64,000 nucleotides of DNA from Candidatus Corynebacterium avicola. GTDB lineage: Bacteria > Actinomycetota > Actinomycetes > Mycobacteriales > Mycobacteriaceae. Below the pieces are notes generated by a model that saw only the letters and a program-made list of their open reading frames with translations, was not told the DNA's origin and ran no database searches. The position numbers and the translations under genes are program-made. Each line of letters starts with the position of its first letter. Position 1 is the first letter of the stretch. Shown here one piece after another: positions 9,038 through 18,901 of this stretch. The stretch lies in NCBI GenBank assembly GCA_019114135.1, contig DXGC01000077.1, positions 50,744 to 114,743 on the forward strand, given 5' to 3'.

Positions 9038-10626
9038 TCGACCGTCGGAAGCGTCAGCGCCGTCCCCTCCCCGAAGGTCACCGTGTGGCGGTTCGGATGG
9101 AGGACATCCGCGGTCAGCGGATTCTCCCCGTTCCCGGGATTGCGTGAGTAGAAGGGGAACCACCCGCCGGCGACACTGAGTCGGATCCGGTGTCCGGCGG
9201 TGAAGACGTGGGCGGTGTCCAGCAGGTCGAGCTCTACCGAGTCATGCTCGCCGACCACCCGCCGGAAGGTCTCGGTCACATTTGTCGAGCGCCCCTTCCC
9301 GTCCACGTCGCTGACCCGGACGAACAGGTCGACGTCCGGCAGCTCCGCGGTATGGCGCAAGGTCAGCCGAGGCGCTCCGGCGAGGGTGACGTCGCGGTCC
9401 AGCACCGCGGTGTCGAAGGTCAGGACGTCCGGACGCTCCACCAGGTAGCTGTCCTCACGGTAGCCACCACCGGACATTTCATTGCCGCCGGACGACGGGG
9501 TGGGGTCGGCGGGATCGAAGAGGAAAGACGCCGTCGCAGCGTCCGGAGCCTCATCAGCCAGCACGCCACCGGTCGCCGGGTGGAGCACCAACTCCCCGGC
9601 ACCGGCAGGCGGCCACTGGTCGAGATGCCGCCACTCCCCTGCCGGGGTGAACTCCACGTCGACACCCTCGTACGCACGGGCCACTCCAGCGAGGTGGGCG
9701 TCCAACCAGTTCAGCACCGCCGGGCGGATCACCGCACTGTCCATGTCGAGGTGTCCCCACGCGCCGGAGACGAGCCGGACGGTCACTCCACGGTCCCGCA
9801 GCGTCCGGTACTGCTCCATTGACTGCACGAGGAAGATGTCCTGCCATCCGGCGATGATCAGCGTCGGCACGGTGCTGGCCTTCAACGCATCCGCGTGCTG
9901 CATCGGGGCCACGAACGGATCGTCGAGGTCGGGATGCTCCAGTCGCTCCCGCAGCCACGGCGCCGAGGCATCGAAAGCGGCGGTCGCTGCGGGCAGGACC
10001 GGAACCGCCGAGACCGCCGCCTTCCGCGCCGACCGGTCACGCAGCGCGGCCAGCAGGTCGCCGGGACGGCGGTTGTGCAGCAGACGCACCTGCTGTGACC
10101 AACCGAAGATGTCGTAGTGGAACGATCCGGTTCCCCAGGCATGGCGACTGAAATCGTGGGGCCCCTCCATCACCACCGAGGCGACGAGATCCTCCGGCGG
10201 GTCCGCCAGGATCGACCACTGCGTGTAGCCGAGGTAGGAGTGCCCGAAGGTCGCGAAAGTCCCCGGGTACCAGGACTGTTCGCGCAGCCAGGCGACCACG
10301 TCATGGCCGTCGGCGGTCTCCGTGCGCATCGGGTCGAAGGTGCCGGACGAGCCGTTCGTCCCGCGGGAGGCGACATAGACCACCGTATAGCCCTGACCTG
10401 CCCAGACACGCGCGAACCCCATCCCCATCGCCATGCCCCGGCCATACGGGGTGCGGACCAGGACGACGCCTTTGGACGGGACGGTCGGCGTGTAGAGGTC
10501 TGCTGCTAGGTGAACACCGTCACGGAGCGGGATGCGTACCTCCTCCTTCTCCCACGGGGTGGGGCGGGGCAGGCGACTGCGGCGGGCAAAGAGACGGTCG
10601 ATGAATGGTGGGCGCAGACGTGGCAT
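9034..10626 (-). CDS. CocE/NonD family hydrolase (X-Pro dipeptidyl-peptidase-like)
   Basis: IPLRDGVHLAADLYTPTVPSKGVVLVRTPYGRG, TFGHSYLGYTQW nucleophile elbow; internal ATG at 10626. Confidence 0.85.
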   Translation of the reverse strand: MPRLRPPFIDRLFARRSRLPRPTPWEKEEVRIPLRDGVHLAADLYTPTVPSKGVVLVRTPYGRGMAMGMGFARVWAGQGYTVVYVASRGTNGSSGTFDPMRTETADGHDVVAWLREQSWYPGTFATFGHSYLGYTQWSILADPPEDLVASVVMEGPHDFSRHAWGTGSFHYDIFGWSQQVRLLHNRRPGDLLAALRDRSARKAAVSAVPVLPAATAAFDASAPWLRERLEHPDLDDPFVAPMQHADALKASTVPTLIIAGWQDIFLVQSMEQYRTLRDRGVTVRLVSGAWGHLDMDSAVIRPAVLNWLDAHLAGVARAYEGVDVEFTPAGEWRHLDQWPPAGAGELVLHPATGGVLADEAPDAATASFLFDPADPTPSSGGNEMSGGGYREDSYLVERPDVLTFDTAVLDRDVTLAGAPRLTLRHTAELPDVDLFVRVSDVDGKGRSTNVTETFRRVVGEHDSVELDLLDTAHVFTAGHRIRLSVAGGWFPFYSRNPGNGENPLTADVLHPNRHTVTFGEGTALTLPTVD

Positions 10627-10801
10627 GGTCCGCAATTCTAGTGCAGCTCCGGAACACCGGGTACAGGTTTCACGGGGGCCGTGACCGTCACCCGGAGGGG
10701 CACCCCCGCGAATCTCACCCGGTGGGACAATAGTCCGTGAACTAGGATCACTGATGAACAATTCCACCGACTCCCACCGACTCCACTGACGAGGAGGCCC
10801 G

Positions 10802-12118
10802 TTGCCCGCCACGAACCCCTCCGTCGACCCGGCGACTCTCCAGGAGCTGACGCGGATCGCGGACACCCACCTGAGCACCACCGACCCCCTGGTCGCGGGA
10901 CTCTGGTCGACCCCGGTGACCTGGCGGCAACCGGTGCACACTGTCTACATCCCGGCACACCTCCTCACCGACAGCGCGGACACACCCCGATCCTGGGGCG
11001 ACACCGCCCTGGGGACCCTGGACGCCGTCATCGACGATGCCGGGCTCGCCCGTCTCTGTGGCGTCGACGAGCGTGACGCCGCCACCGTCGCCGCACTCAC
11101 CAGGGAGAAACTGCTCACCGAACCCATCGAGGACCTGCGCATCGACTTCGAGGACGGGTTCACCCAGCGTGGCGTCCCCACCGGGGAACGTGACGCCGAC
11201 GAGGACTCGCGGGCACACGAGGCCGCCGGGATCCTGTCCACGTGGCTGGTGGCCGACTCCCCGGCACCGGCCTTCGCCGGTATCCGGTTCAAGTCCTTCG
11301 ACCCGGCCACGCGTGACCGCGGCATCCGCACGCTCACCATCGTGCTCACCGGGCTGGCGGAGCAGGGCGTCCTGCACCGCGTCCTCAACGACAACCGCCG
11401 CGCCCTGCGGCTGACGCTGCCGAAGGTCCAGCACCACTCCCAGGTCGAGGCCTTCGTCCGGGTGCTCCGCCAGCTCGAGACGACCCTGGGCCTGCCGGAG
11501 ATCCCCTTCGAGGTGCAGGTCGAGACCCCGCAGGCAATCGTCGCCGCAGACGGTTCCCTGGAACCGCCGCGGATCATCGAGGCCGGTGAGGGCCGCGTCC
11601 TGTCCCTGCACTACGGCACCTACGACTACTCCGCCTCGCTCGGGATCGATGCCGCCGAGCAGTCCATGGCGCACCCCGTCGCCGACTTCGCCAAGGACGT
11701 CCTGCAGGTTGCCACCACCGCGACGGCGGTGGAGCTGTCCGACGGCTCCACCAACCGCATCCCCGTCGGCACCGACGCCCAGATCGCCGAGGGGTGGAAG
11801 GTGCACAGTGAGCTGGTCGCCCGGCACCTGCGCCGCGGTATCCGCCAGGGGTGGGACCTGCACCCGAACCAGCTGGTGACCCGCCACCTCACGACCATCG
11901 CGTATTTTCGACAGCACTGGGCCACCACGGCCGAGCGGCTGCGCGCCTACGTCAACGACGACACATCCACCTGGATGGACGAACCGGCGACGGCGAAGGC
12001 GATGGCGGGATACCTCCTGCGCGCCCGCGCCTGCGGCGCCGTCACCGAGGACGAACTGGCGACCACCGGCGTCGACGAGACCGGCCTGCGGCAGCTCCAG
12101 GTGACCGGTCGGCTGTGA
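10802..12118 (+). CDS. malate synthase/CitE-like (DUF6986-type) protein of the allantoin cluster
   Basis: LRIDFEDGFTQRG, LTLPKVQHHSQVEAF, PFEVQVETPQAI, LHYGTYDYSASLGI: TIM-barrel aldolase/malate-synthase-like motifs; sits directly before allantoinase. Confidence 0.7.
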   Translation: MPATNPSVDPATLQELTRIADTHLSTTDPLVAGLWSTPVTWRQPVHTVYIPAHLLTDSADTPRSWGDTALGTLDAVIDDAGLARLCGVDERDAATVAALTREKLLTEPIEDLRIDFEDGFTQRGVPTGERDADEDSRAHEAAGILSTWLVADSPAPAFAGIRFKSFDPATRDRGIRTLTIVLTGLAEQGVLHRVLNDNRRALRLTLPKVQHHSQVEAFVRVLRQLETTLGLPEIPFEVQVETPQAIVAADGSLEPPRIIEAGEGRVLSLHYGTYDYSASLGIDAAEQSMAHPVADFAKDVLQVATTATAVELSDGSTNRIPVGTDAQIAEGWKVHSELVARHLRRGIRQGWDLHPNQLVTRHLTTIAYFRQHWATTAERLRAYVNDDTSTWMDEPATAKAMAGYLLRARACGAVTEDELATTGVDETGLRQLQVTGRL

Positions 12119-12142
12119 CGGCGCTCTGACAGAGGAGGAACG

Positions 12143-13750
12143 ATGAGCCAGATTTCCACGATCTACCGTGCCGCGAATGCGGTGTATCTCCCCGACGGGC
12201 ACGACACCCCGGTGCAGGGCCCGGCCACACTGCTGGTCGCCGGCGACACCATCGTCGAGATCCTGCAGGGACGGGACGCCGCGGTCCCCGGCGACGACAG
12301 CACCGCGAACGGTCACCCCATCGCCCCGGACGCCTCCGTCGTCGACCTCCCCGACGACCAGGTGCTGATTCCCGGACTGGTGGACACCCACGTGCACGTC
12401 AACGAACCCGGACGCACCGAGTGGGAGGGCTTCGCCTCCGTCACCCGTGCCGCCGCTGCCGGTGGTGTGACAACCCTGCTCGACATGCCGCTGAACTCCA
12501 TCCCCTCCACCGTCACCGTGGACGCCCTCGACTCCAAGCAGCAGGTCGCGGGTGAGCCGAACAAGGCCAAGATCAACGTGGGTTTCTGGGGCGGTGTGGT
12601 CCCTGAGAACCTCGGCACCGGTGAGCTGAAGGCCCTGTGGGACCGCGGGGTCTTCGGCTTCAAGTGCTTCCTGCTGCACTCCGGGGTCGACGAGTTCCAG
12701 CCGCTGTCCACCGGTCAACTGCACCAGGCCATGACCGAGATCGCCGCCTTCGACGGCCTGCTCATCGTCCACGCCGAGGACGCCGGGGAAATCGCCGCCG
12801 GCGAGGAGCACGTGGAGGCCGCCGGCGGCATCGACGAGACCTACGACAGTTTCCTGGCCTCCCGCCCGTCGTCGGCGGAGGCCACGGCCATCGCCACGGT
12901 GATCGCCGCCGCCGAGGAGACCGGGTGCCGGGCGCACATCCTGCACCTCTCCGACTCCGGGTCGATCGACCAGATCGCCGCCGCCCGCGAGCGCGGTGTA
13001 CGGATCACCGCGGAGACCTGCCCGCACTACCTGGCGTTGTTCTCCGAGGAGATCCAGAACGGTGCCACCCAGTTCAAGTGCTGCCCGCCGGTACGCACCG
13101 CCGGTAACCGTGAACGGCTGTGGAAGGGGCTTGTGGACGGGGTGATCTCCACGGTCGTCTCCGACCACTCCCCCTGCACCGCCGAGCTGAAGAAGTTCGC
13201 CGAGGTCGCCGAGGCTCAGGCGTCCGCCAACGAGCACAACGAGCTCACTGCGTTCGCTGCATTCTCGGCACTGGCCGCCACCGGCAACGACCTCGGTGCC
13301 GGTGGTGCCGACGGACGTGGCTCCGGCGGCTCCTTCGGTGAGGCCTGGGGCGGCATCGGCTCGGTCCAGCTGGGCCTGCCGGTCGTGTGGTCGCAGGCCC
13401 GGCTGCGTGGCCTGGCGCTGACCGACGTGGTTCGGTGGATGTGCCAGAACCCGGCAGAGTGGGCCGGTCTGGACGACCGCGGTGCCTTGGCGGCCGGACG
13501 CCGCGCCGACATGGCCCTGATCAGCGCCGACGACGCTTTCGTGGTGCTGCCCGAGGAGCTGCACCAGCGCAACAAGGTCACCGCCTACGCCCAGCGGGCG
13601 CTGGCCGGGGTTGTGACCCGCACCTGGGTCGGCGGCGAGCCGGTCTACATCCGGCCCACCCGCTCCCACATGCCCGGGGTCTCGATCGGGGACGAGGCGG
13701 ACGCCGCGGTGTTCCCCGCCCCCGCACGGCCATTCACCCTCCGCCCGTAA
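12143..13750 (+). CDS. allB: allantoinase
   Basis: VLIPGLVDTHVHVNEPGRTEWEGF, GGVTTLLDMPLNSIP, TAETCPHYLALF motifs; followed by allantoicase. Confidence 0.93.
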   Translation: MSQISTIYRAANAVYLPDGHDTPVQGPATLLVAGDTIVEILQGRDAAVPGDDSTANGHPIAPDASVVDLPDDQVLIPGLVDTHVHVNEPGRTEWEGFASVTRAAAAGGVTTLLDMPLNSIPSTVTVDALDSKQQVAGEPNKAKINVGFWGGVVPENLGTGELKALWDRGVFGFKCFLLHSGVDEFQPLSTGQLHQAMTEIAAFDGLLIVHAEDAGEIAAGEEHVEAAGGIDETYDSFLASRPSSAEATAIATVIAAAEETGCRAHILHLSDSGSIDQIAAARERGVRITAETCPHYLALFSEEIQNGATQFKCCPPVRTAGNRERLWKGLVDGVISTVVSDHSPCTAELKKFAEVAEAQASANEHNELTAFAAFSALAATGNDLGAGGADGRGSGGSFGEAWGGIGSVQLGLPVVWSQARLRGLALTDVVRWMCQNPAEWAGLDDRGALAAGRRADMALISADDAFVVLPEELHQRNKVTAYAQRALAGVVTRTWVGGEPVYIRPTRSHMPGVSIGDEADAAVFPAPARPFTLRP

Positions 13751-13786
13751 TCTGCAGTTACACACTCTGACCAGAAAGAAAGACAC

Positions 13787-14845
13787 ATGAGCGCCACCCC
13801 GCCCGCAGCCGACCTCCCCGACTTCGTCACCTACCCCGACCTCGCCAGCCGCGCCCTGGCCGGCTCGGTCATCTGGGCGACCGACGAGGCCTTCGCCGAG
13901 CGGGAGAACCTCATCCGCCCCAACGAGCCCGACTTCGACCCGAACGAGTTCGGCAACAAGGGCAAGGTCTACGACGGCTGGGAGACCCGCCGTCGCCGCC
14001 ACGACGAGATCGGCGCCAACGACGCCGCCATCGTCCGACTCGGCGTCCCCGGTCAGGTCAAGGGAGTCGTCGTCGACACCGCCTGGTTCACCGGCAACTA
14101 CCCGCCGCAGTTCGCCGTCCTGGGCCTCACCCTGGACGAGTACCTGCCCGCCGAGGAGGTCGCCGCGCTCCCGGACGAGGAGTGGTTCACACTGGTCCCG
14201 GTGACCGACGCCAAGGGCGACCACAAGCACTACGTCGAGATCTTCCCCGCCGGTGAGGCCGCCTTCCGTCGTGTGACCCACGTCAAGCTGGTCATGATCC
14301 CCGACGGTGGCATCGCCCGCCTGCGCGTCCACGGTCAGCCGGCCCTGGACCCGCGCTTCCTCTCCGGGACCATCGACCTGGCCGCCGTCGAGAACGGTGG
14401 GCGGGTCACCGACTGCACGAACATGTTCTACTCGAGCCCCTCCAACATCCTCGGGCTCGGCCGCGCCCGCCACATGGGCGAGGGCTGGGAGAATGCCCGT
14501 CGCCGCGGCGAGGGCAATGACTCGGTGACCGTGCAGCTCGCCGGTGAGGGCCGGGTGCGCTGGGTGGAGTTCGACACGTCCTACTTCGTCTTCAACGCCC
14601 CCGGAGACATCAGCCTCACCGGCATCACCGCCGAGGGTGAGGAGGTCGAGCTGGTCGGCAAGACCCGGGCGCTGCCGGACACCCGCCACCGCTTCCTGGT
14701 CTCCGACCCGGCGGAGGGCGAGACCGGCCCGACCCCCGTCGTGGCGGTGCGGGCGGACGTCTACCCGGACGGCGGCATCTCCCGGCTGCGGGTCTGGGGC
14801 GAGCTGACCGACGCAGGACGCCACGACATCGAGAGCCGCTGGTGA
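13787..14845 (+). CDS. alc: allantoicase
   Basis: VYDGWETRRRRHDEIGANDAAIVRLG and MGEGWENARRRGEGNDSVTVQL duplicated allantoicase repeats. Confidence 0.95.
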   Translation: MSATPPAADLPDFVTYPDLASRALAGSVIWATDEAFAERENLIRPNEPDFDPNEFGNKGKVYDGWETRRRRHDEIGANDAAIVRLGVPGQVKGVVVDTAWFTGNYPPQFAVLGLTLDEYLPAEEVAALPDEEWFTLVPVTDAKGDHKHYVEIFPAGEAAFRRVTHVKLVMIPDGGIARLRVHGQPALDPRFLSGTIDLAAVENGGRVTDCTNMFYSSPSNILGLGRARHMGEGWENARRRGEGNDSVTVQLAGEGRVRWVEFDTSYFVFNAPGDISLTGITAEGEEVELVGKTRALPDTRHRFLVSDPAEGETGPTPVVAVRADVYPDGGISRLRVWGELTDAGRHDIESRW

Positions 14846-14866
14846 CGGCGTCGGAGCTACAGCTAG

Positions 14867-16114
14867 TTAGTCCTTGGCGCCGAGGGTCACCGTGTGGATC
14901 AGGGAGCGCTGGGAGTCGCTGAAGTTGTCGTCGGTGCCGATGAGCAGCTCGCCCTCCGGTCCCCACGCCAGACTCTCGACGTTGTCCGGGTTACCGCCGG
15001 CGACCTCCTCGTCCTCGGCGTCCTCCAGGGAGGACAGGTCGAGCAGGCGCTCCTTGTGCACCGGGGTGACCTCGCTACCCTCGTCCAGATCCTCGCGTCC
15101 CAGCACGTCCGTCGCGCCGTCCAGGGTGACGCGGTAGAGGACGGCCTTCGTCCCGACGCCCTCGATGTAGCCGCGCTCCAGGGTGAGGTAGCTGTCCTCA
15201 CCGGCGGCCAGGATCTCGGTGGCGCCACGGCCGTCGGCGTTCTCGTCGGCCGGGTCGAGCTGGTACGCGACCTCGCGGACCGGCTCACCGGTCGTGGTGT
15301 CGTAGAAGGTCAGCCGGTTGTAGGAGTCCTGGGTCAGCGGTCCCTCGGTGAGGACCGCGGCCTGCTTCTCGTCGTCGGTGAGGGTGAGCCCCTCGTAGGC
15401 GGCGTTCTCACGGACACCGACGCCGTCGCCAACGTGGTGGTAGTCGGGGGTCTGGTAGGAGATCTGGGCACGGCCGTTCTTGTCGGCCTGGGTGATCCCG
15501 GCGTCGAGTTCCTGTGCCCGGTCGCCCTCGGAGGTCCAGAGGAACCCGCCACCGTCGGTCGAGCGGATGGACTCCGGGTCCACCGTGGTCTCCTTGTAGG
15601 GCTCGCCGTCCTCGTCCGTCAGCGTGATCGGGGCGCCCACGGTCGCATCGTCCACGCCACTGTCGCCGAGGGTGAGGTCCAGCGGGTAGGCGCGGGCGGG
15701 GCCCTCCTCACCGCGGTCGTCGCTGAGGGCGAGGTAGCGTCCTGCGGCCTCGTCAGTATCGCCGTCATCGTCGGTGTCCTGGGTGGCGTCGAGGCCGGAC
15801 AGTCCGCCGACCGGGACCTCCTTGAAATCCTCCGAGGTCGCCTCGTCGATGTCGGCGTCCTCCAGGTCGTAGGTGCCCTGGTACTCGGCCGACCAGGTCT
15901 CCGACTGCGGCGCGGGCTCGGTGGCGAGGGTGAGCGGGGCGTCCTCCTCGGAGCCGTCGGAACTGCCGGAGCTGCCGGGTAGCAGCGAGCTGAGCGAGCC
16001 GAGCGGATCGGCGGTGGCCGCGGTGACGGTCGCGGTGGAGACAGCGGTGACGGTGCAGAGCGCCAGGGCGGTGACCCTGGTCAGGGAACGTGAGGAGGTT
16101 CGGCGGAGAGTCAT
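14867..16114 (-). CDS. secreted esterase-like activity of phytase family protein
   Basis: N-terminal signal peptide; GGLSGLDATQ, SIRSTDGGGFLWTSEGDR, NVESLAWGPEGELLIGTDDNF. Confidence 0.7.
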   Translation of the reverse strand: MTLRRTSSRSLTRVTALALCTVTAVSTATVTAATADPLGSLSSLLPGSSGSSDGSEEDAPLTLATEPAPQSETWSAEYQGTYDLEDADIDEATSEDFKEVPVGGLSGLDATQDTDDDGDTDEAAGRYLALSDDRGEEGPARAYPLDLTLGDSGVDDATVGAPITLTDEDGEPYKETTVDPESIRSTDGGGFLWTSEGDRAQELDAGITQADKNGRAQISYQTPDYHHVGDGVGVRENAAYEGLTLTDDEKQAAVLTEGPLTQDSYNRLTFYDTTTGEPVREVAYQLDPADENADGRGATEILAAGEDSYLTLERGYIEGVGTKAVLYRVTLDGATDVLGREDLDEGSEVTPVHKERLLDLSSLEDAEDEEVAGGNPDNVESLAWGPEGELLIGTDDNFSDSQRSLIHTVTLGAKD

Positions 16115-16232
16115 GGCCCAATCAAACCACCTCTGGGTGGCCAACAGGTGAACCTTCGCGAAGCGTCGGATGAAACACGGCGGTAACGCCACTGTCAATG
16201 AGGGGTCACGAGCCGAAAATAGCATCACGACC

Positions 16233-17753
16233 ATGACGACTATTACCGCCGGTCTCGATCCCACCCTCCCGGTGCGGGACCGTCCCGAACCCCTGCCCGA
16301 AACCCAGGCGACCGCCAACCTCGCCGCCCTTGCCGACCAGGCCAGGAAGGACATGGCCCTGATCGGCCACAACCACGACTGGGTGCCGGAACCGCAGGAA
16401 GGGGCGTACAACGTCCTCGTGCTCGGCGGCGGGCAGGCCGGTCTCGGCGCGGCATTCGCTCTGTCCCGCCACCGTGTCGGGGCGGTCAAGGTCATCGAGG
16501 CGGGCCCGGCCGAGGAGGTCGGCTGCTGGACCCGCTACGCCCGGATGCACACTCTGCGCAGCCCGAAGAACATGAAGGGCATCGAGCTCGACATCCCCTC
16601 CCTGCACACCGAGCGCTGGTTCGAGGCGAAGTACGGCCCCGAGGCATGGGCGGCGACCGACCTGTGCCCTCGTGAGGACTGGAACGAGTACCTCACCTGG
16701 TACCGGGACGTCACCGGTGCCGACGTCGATTTCGGCACCACGATCACCGCCGTCCACACCCCGGGCGCCGAGGGCTACTTCACCGTCGAGGCCACGCGGG
16801 GCGGCGAGCAGGTCACCTACCGTGCCCGCCGGATCGTCTTCGCCCTGGGACTGAAGGGCGGCGGCGGGATCTTCCTGCCCCCGCTGGTGCAGCAGCTGCC
16901 CGCCAGCCTGCGCGCCCACACCGAGGACGACATCGACTTCGCCGCCCTGGAGGGACGCCGGGTCATCGTGCTCGGCGGCGGTGCCTCCGGCTTCGACAAC
17001 GCCTCCGCCGCCCTGGAGGCCGGCGCGGCGAGCGTGGAGATGCACGTGCGACGTACCGACATCCCGCGGCAGAACTCGCTGCGCTGGATGGAGTTCCCCG
17101 GCATGCAGGAGCACTTCTACGACCTCACCGACGAGCAGAAGTGGGAGTTCTCCCTGTTCAACGGTGGGCTCCCCCAGCCGCCGACGCAGGCCTCGGTGTG
17201 GCGTGCCTTCAACCACGACAACTTCAGCATGCTCACCGACACCCGGTGGGCCGCCTCCGAGGTGCGCGACGGTGAGGTCGTGGTCACCGACGACAAGGGT
17301 GAGGAGCACGTCGGCGACTTCGTGATCTCGGCGACGGGCTACGCGGTGGACCTGTCACTGCGTCCCGAGCTCGAGGAGTTCCTGGGCGACATCGCCCTGT
17401 GGTCCGAGGAGTTCGACGCCGCCGGCGACCACCCGTTGGGACTCTGCCCCTACCTGGGCGACGGTTTCCAGTTCCAGGCGAAGGGCACGGCGTCCGCGGA
17501 GGCGGCGGCCTACATCCCGAAGCTCTTCCACCTCTCCACCGGTGCGCGTGCCTCCCACGGCGTGGCCGGCAACCAGCTCTCCGGCATCTACGCCGGGCTG
17601 ACCCGGATGGCGAACCGCGTCGCCACCGACATCACCAAGGAGAACTGGCCGGACTTCTTCGAGTCCTTCACCGCCTTCGAGCATGTGGAGGTCGGCAACG
17701 TCGGACGCCACGTCGAGGGCGAGGCCTGGTACCCGCAGGCACCGCGGTACTAG
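16233..17753 (+). CDS. FAD/NAD(P)-binding oxidoreductase (flavin monooxygenase-like)
   Basis: VLVLGGGQAGLGAAFALSRH (GxGxxG-like) and VIVLGGGASGFDNASAAL, second Rossmann motif; ATG at 16233. Confidence 0.8.
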   Translation: MTTITAGLDPTLPVRDRPEPLPETQATANLAALADQARKDMALIGHNHDWVPEPQEGAYNVLVLGGGQAGLGAAFALSRHRVGAVKVIEAGPAEEVGCWTRYARMHTLRSPKNMKGIELDIPSLHTERWFEAKYGPEAWAATDLCPREDWNEYLTWYRDVTGADVDFGTTITAVHTPGAEGYFTVEATRGGEQVTYRARRIVFALGLKGGGGIFLPPLVQQLPASLRAHTEDDIDFAALEGRRVIVLGGGASGFDNASAALEAGAASVEMHVRRTDIPRQNSLRWMEFPGMQEHFYDLTDEQKWEFSLFNGGLPQPPTQASVWRAFNHDNFSMLTDTRWAASEVRDGEVVVTDDKGEEHVGDFVISATGYAVDLSLRPELEEFLGDIALWSEEFDAAGDHPLGLCPYLGDGFQFQAKGTASAEAAAYIPKLFHLSTGARASHGVAGNQLSGIYAGLTRMANRVATDITKENWPDFFESFTAFEHVEVGNVGRHVEGEAWYPQAPRY

Positions 17754-17794
17754 TCGGTACTAGCCGGTACCAGCCGGCACCGGCCGGAACTAGT
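17745..17794. repeat. five tandem copies of a degenerate 10-bp unit (CGGTACTAGY-like) at a convergent gene junction
   Basis: CGGTACTAGT CGGTACTAGC CGGTACCAGC CGGCACCGGC CGGAACTAGT. Confidence 0.8.
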
Positions 17795-18854
17795 TCAGCA
17801 CCAGGTCCCGGTACATCATGGTCTGCCGCAGCGCGGACCAGACCATCGGTGAGGAGGACAGCTCCTCCCATCCCCCGCTCCAGGTCAGCCGCGACGCCAG
17901 CCGCCACACGGACAGCTCCGGGTTCCAGTCCAGCACCTTCTGCACCTCGTCGGCGCGCACCATGAGGTGCTCACGGGTCTCCTCGCGCCGCGCGGCGAGC
18001 CCGGTGAAGGCGTAGCCGTGGCCGGGGGCAACGGTGTAGTCGTCGAACTCCGCCACCCGGTCGAGGGCCTCGAGGTAGTCCCGCACCGGGTTACCGCCCA
18101 GGTTGCCGACGCCCAGGCCGATGCCCGGGAAGATCTCCGGCAGCACATGGTCGGCGGCGAAGAGGATGCCACGGTTGTCGTCGGCGAAGGCGAGGTGGCC
18201 CGGGGTGTGCCCCGGGGTCAGCACCGCACGCAGGGCGATGTCCGTGTCCGGCTTGACCGTGTCACCGTCCTCCACCAGGACGTCCGGACGCTGCCGCGGG
18301 ATGAACGGCGGCAGCTCCGCCTTCGGTGTGTGGAAGGGGTGCGCCGACAGGACGCCGTCCGGCGCGCCGATCTCGCGGGCCCGCTCTGCGTCCACGGCGT
18401 ACTCGTCGACGCTGGTGCCGGTGCGCGCGGCGTCCAGGGTGCGCTGCTCCACCGTCCCCAGGTGGTAGGTGGCGCCGGTGGCCTTCAGCAGCGCCGCCGC
18501 GCCACCGATGTGGTCCGGGTGGGCGTGGGTGACGATGACGTCGGTGACCTGCTCCAGTCGCCGTCCGCGCTCGCGCAGGAAGTCGTGGAGGGGGCGCAGG
18601 ACGTTCCCCTCGGCGTCCTGCGCCTTGTTGCCCGCCCAGCCGGGGTCGATGACGGTCACGCCGTCCTGCCCCAGGTGGACGATGGACAGGACGCTGGACA
18701 TCACCCCGGCGCCCGGCATCGGGACGGCACGCATCCACAGTTCACCGTCGGTGCTGCTGAGGCGCACCGGGGCGGGCATCTTTCCCTTGGCGGCCGCAGT
18801 GTACTGACCGCGGAAGACCGGGGTGATGCCTGAGGAGTTCGGGGGTACGACCAT
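17790..18854 (-). CDS. MBL-fold metallo-hydrolase
   Basis: VIVTHAHPDHIGGA, LTPGHTPGHLAF, FAADHVLPEIFPGIG. Confidence 0.88.
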   Translation of the reverse strand: MVVPPNSSGITPVFRGQYTAAAKGKMPAPVRLSSTDGELWMRAVPMPGAGVMSSVLSIVHLGQDGVTVIDPGWAGNKAQDAEGNVLRPLHDFLRERGRRLEQVTDVIVTHAHPDHIGGAAALLKATGATYHLGTVEQRTLDAARTGTSVDEYAVDAERAREIGAPDGVLSAHPFHTPKAELPPFIPRQRPDVLVEDGDTVKPDTDIALRAVLTPGHTPGHLAFADDNRGILFAADHVLPEIFPGIGLGVGNLGGNPVRDYLEALDRVAEFDDYTVAPGHGYAFTGLAARREETREHLMVRADEVQKVLDWNPELSVWRLASRLTWSGGWEELSSSPMVWSALRQTMMYRDLVLN

Positions 18855-18901
18855 GTGATGTCAGGGTACCCGCGCACCCCTGCTTTCTCAGCGGCGGCTA
18901 C

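Noticed and set aside
10748-14824. 1358-aa minus-strand ORF
   Set aside because: Lies antisense to three clearly homologous genes (DUF6986-type, allantoinase, allantoicase); low-complexity Gly/Val/Arg-rich translation typical of mirror frames in high-GC DNA.
17745-17794. Possible CRISPR-like array
   Set aside because: Units are 10 bp, contiguous without spacers, and degenerate; a simple tandem repeat.
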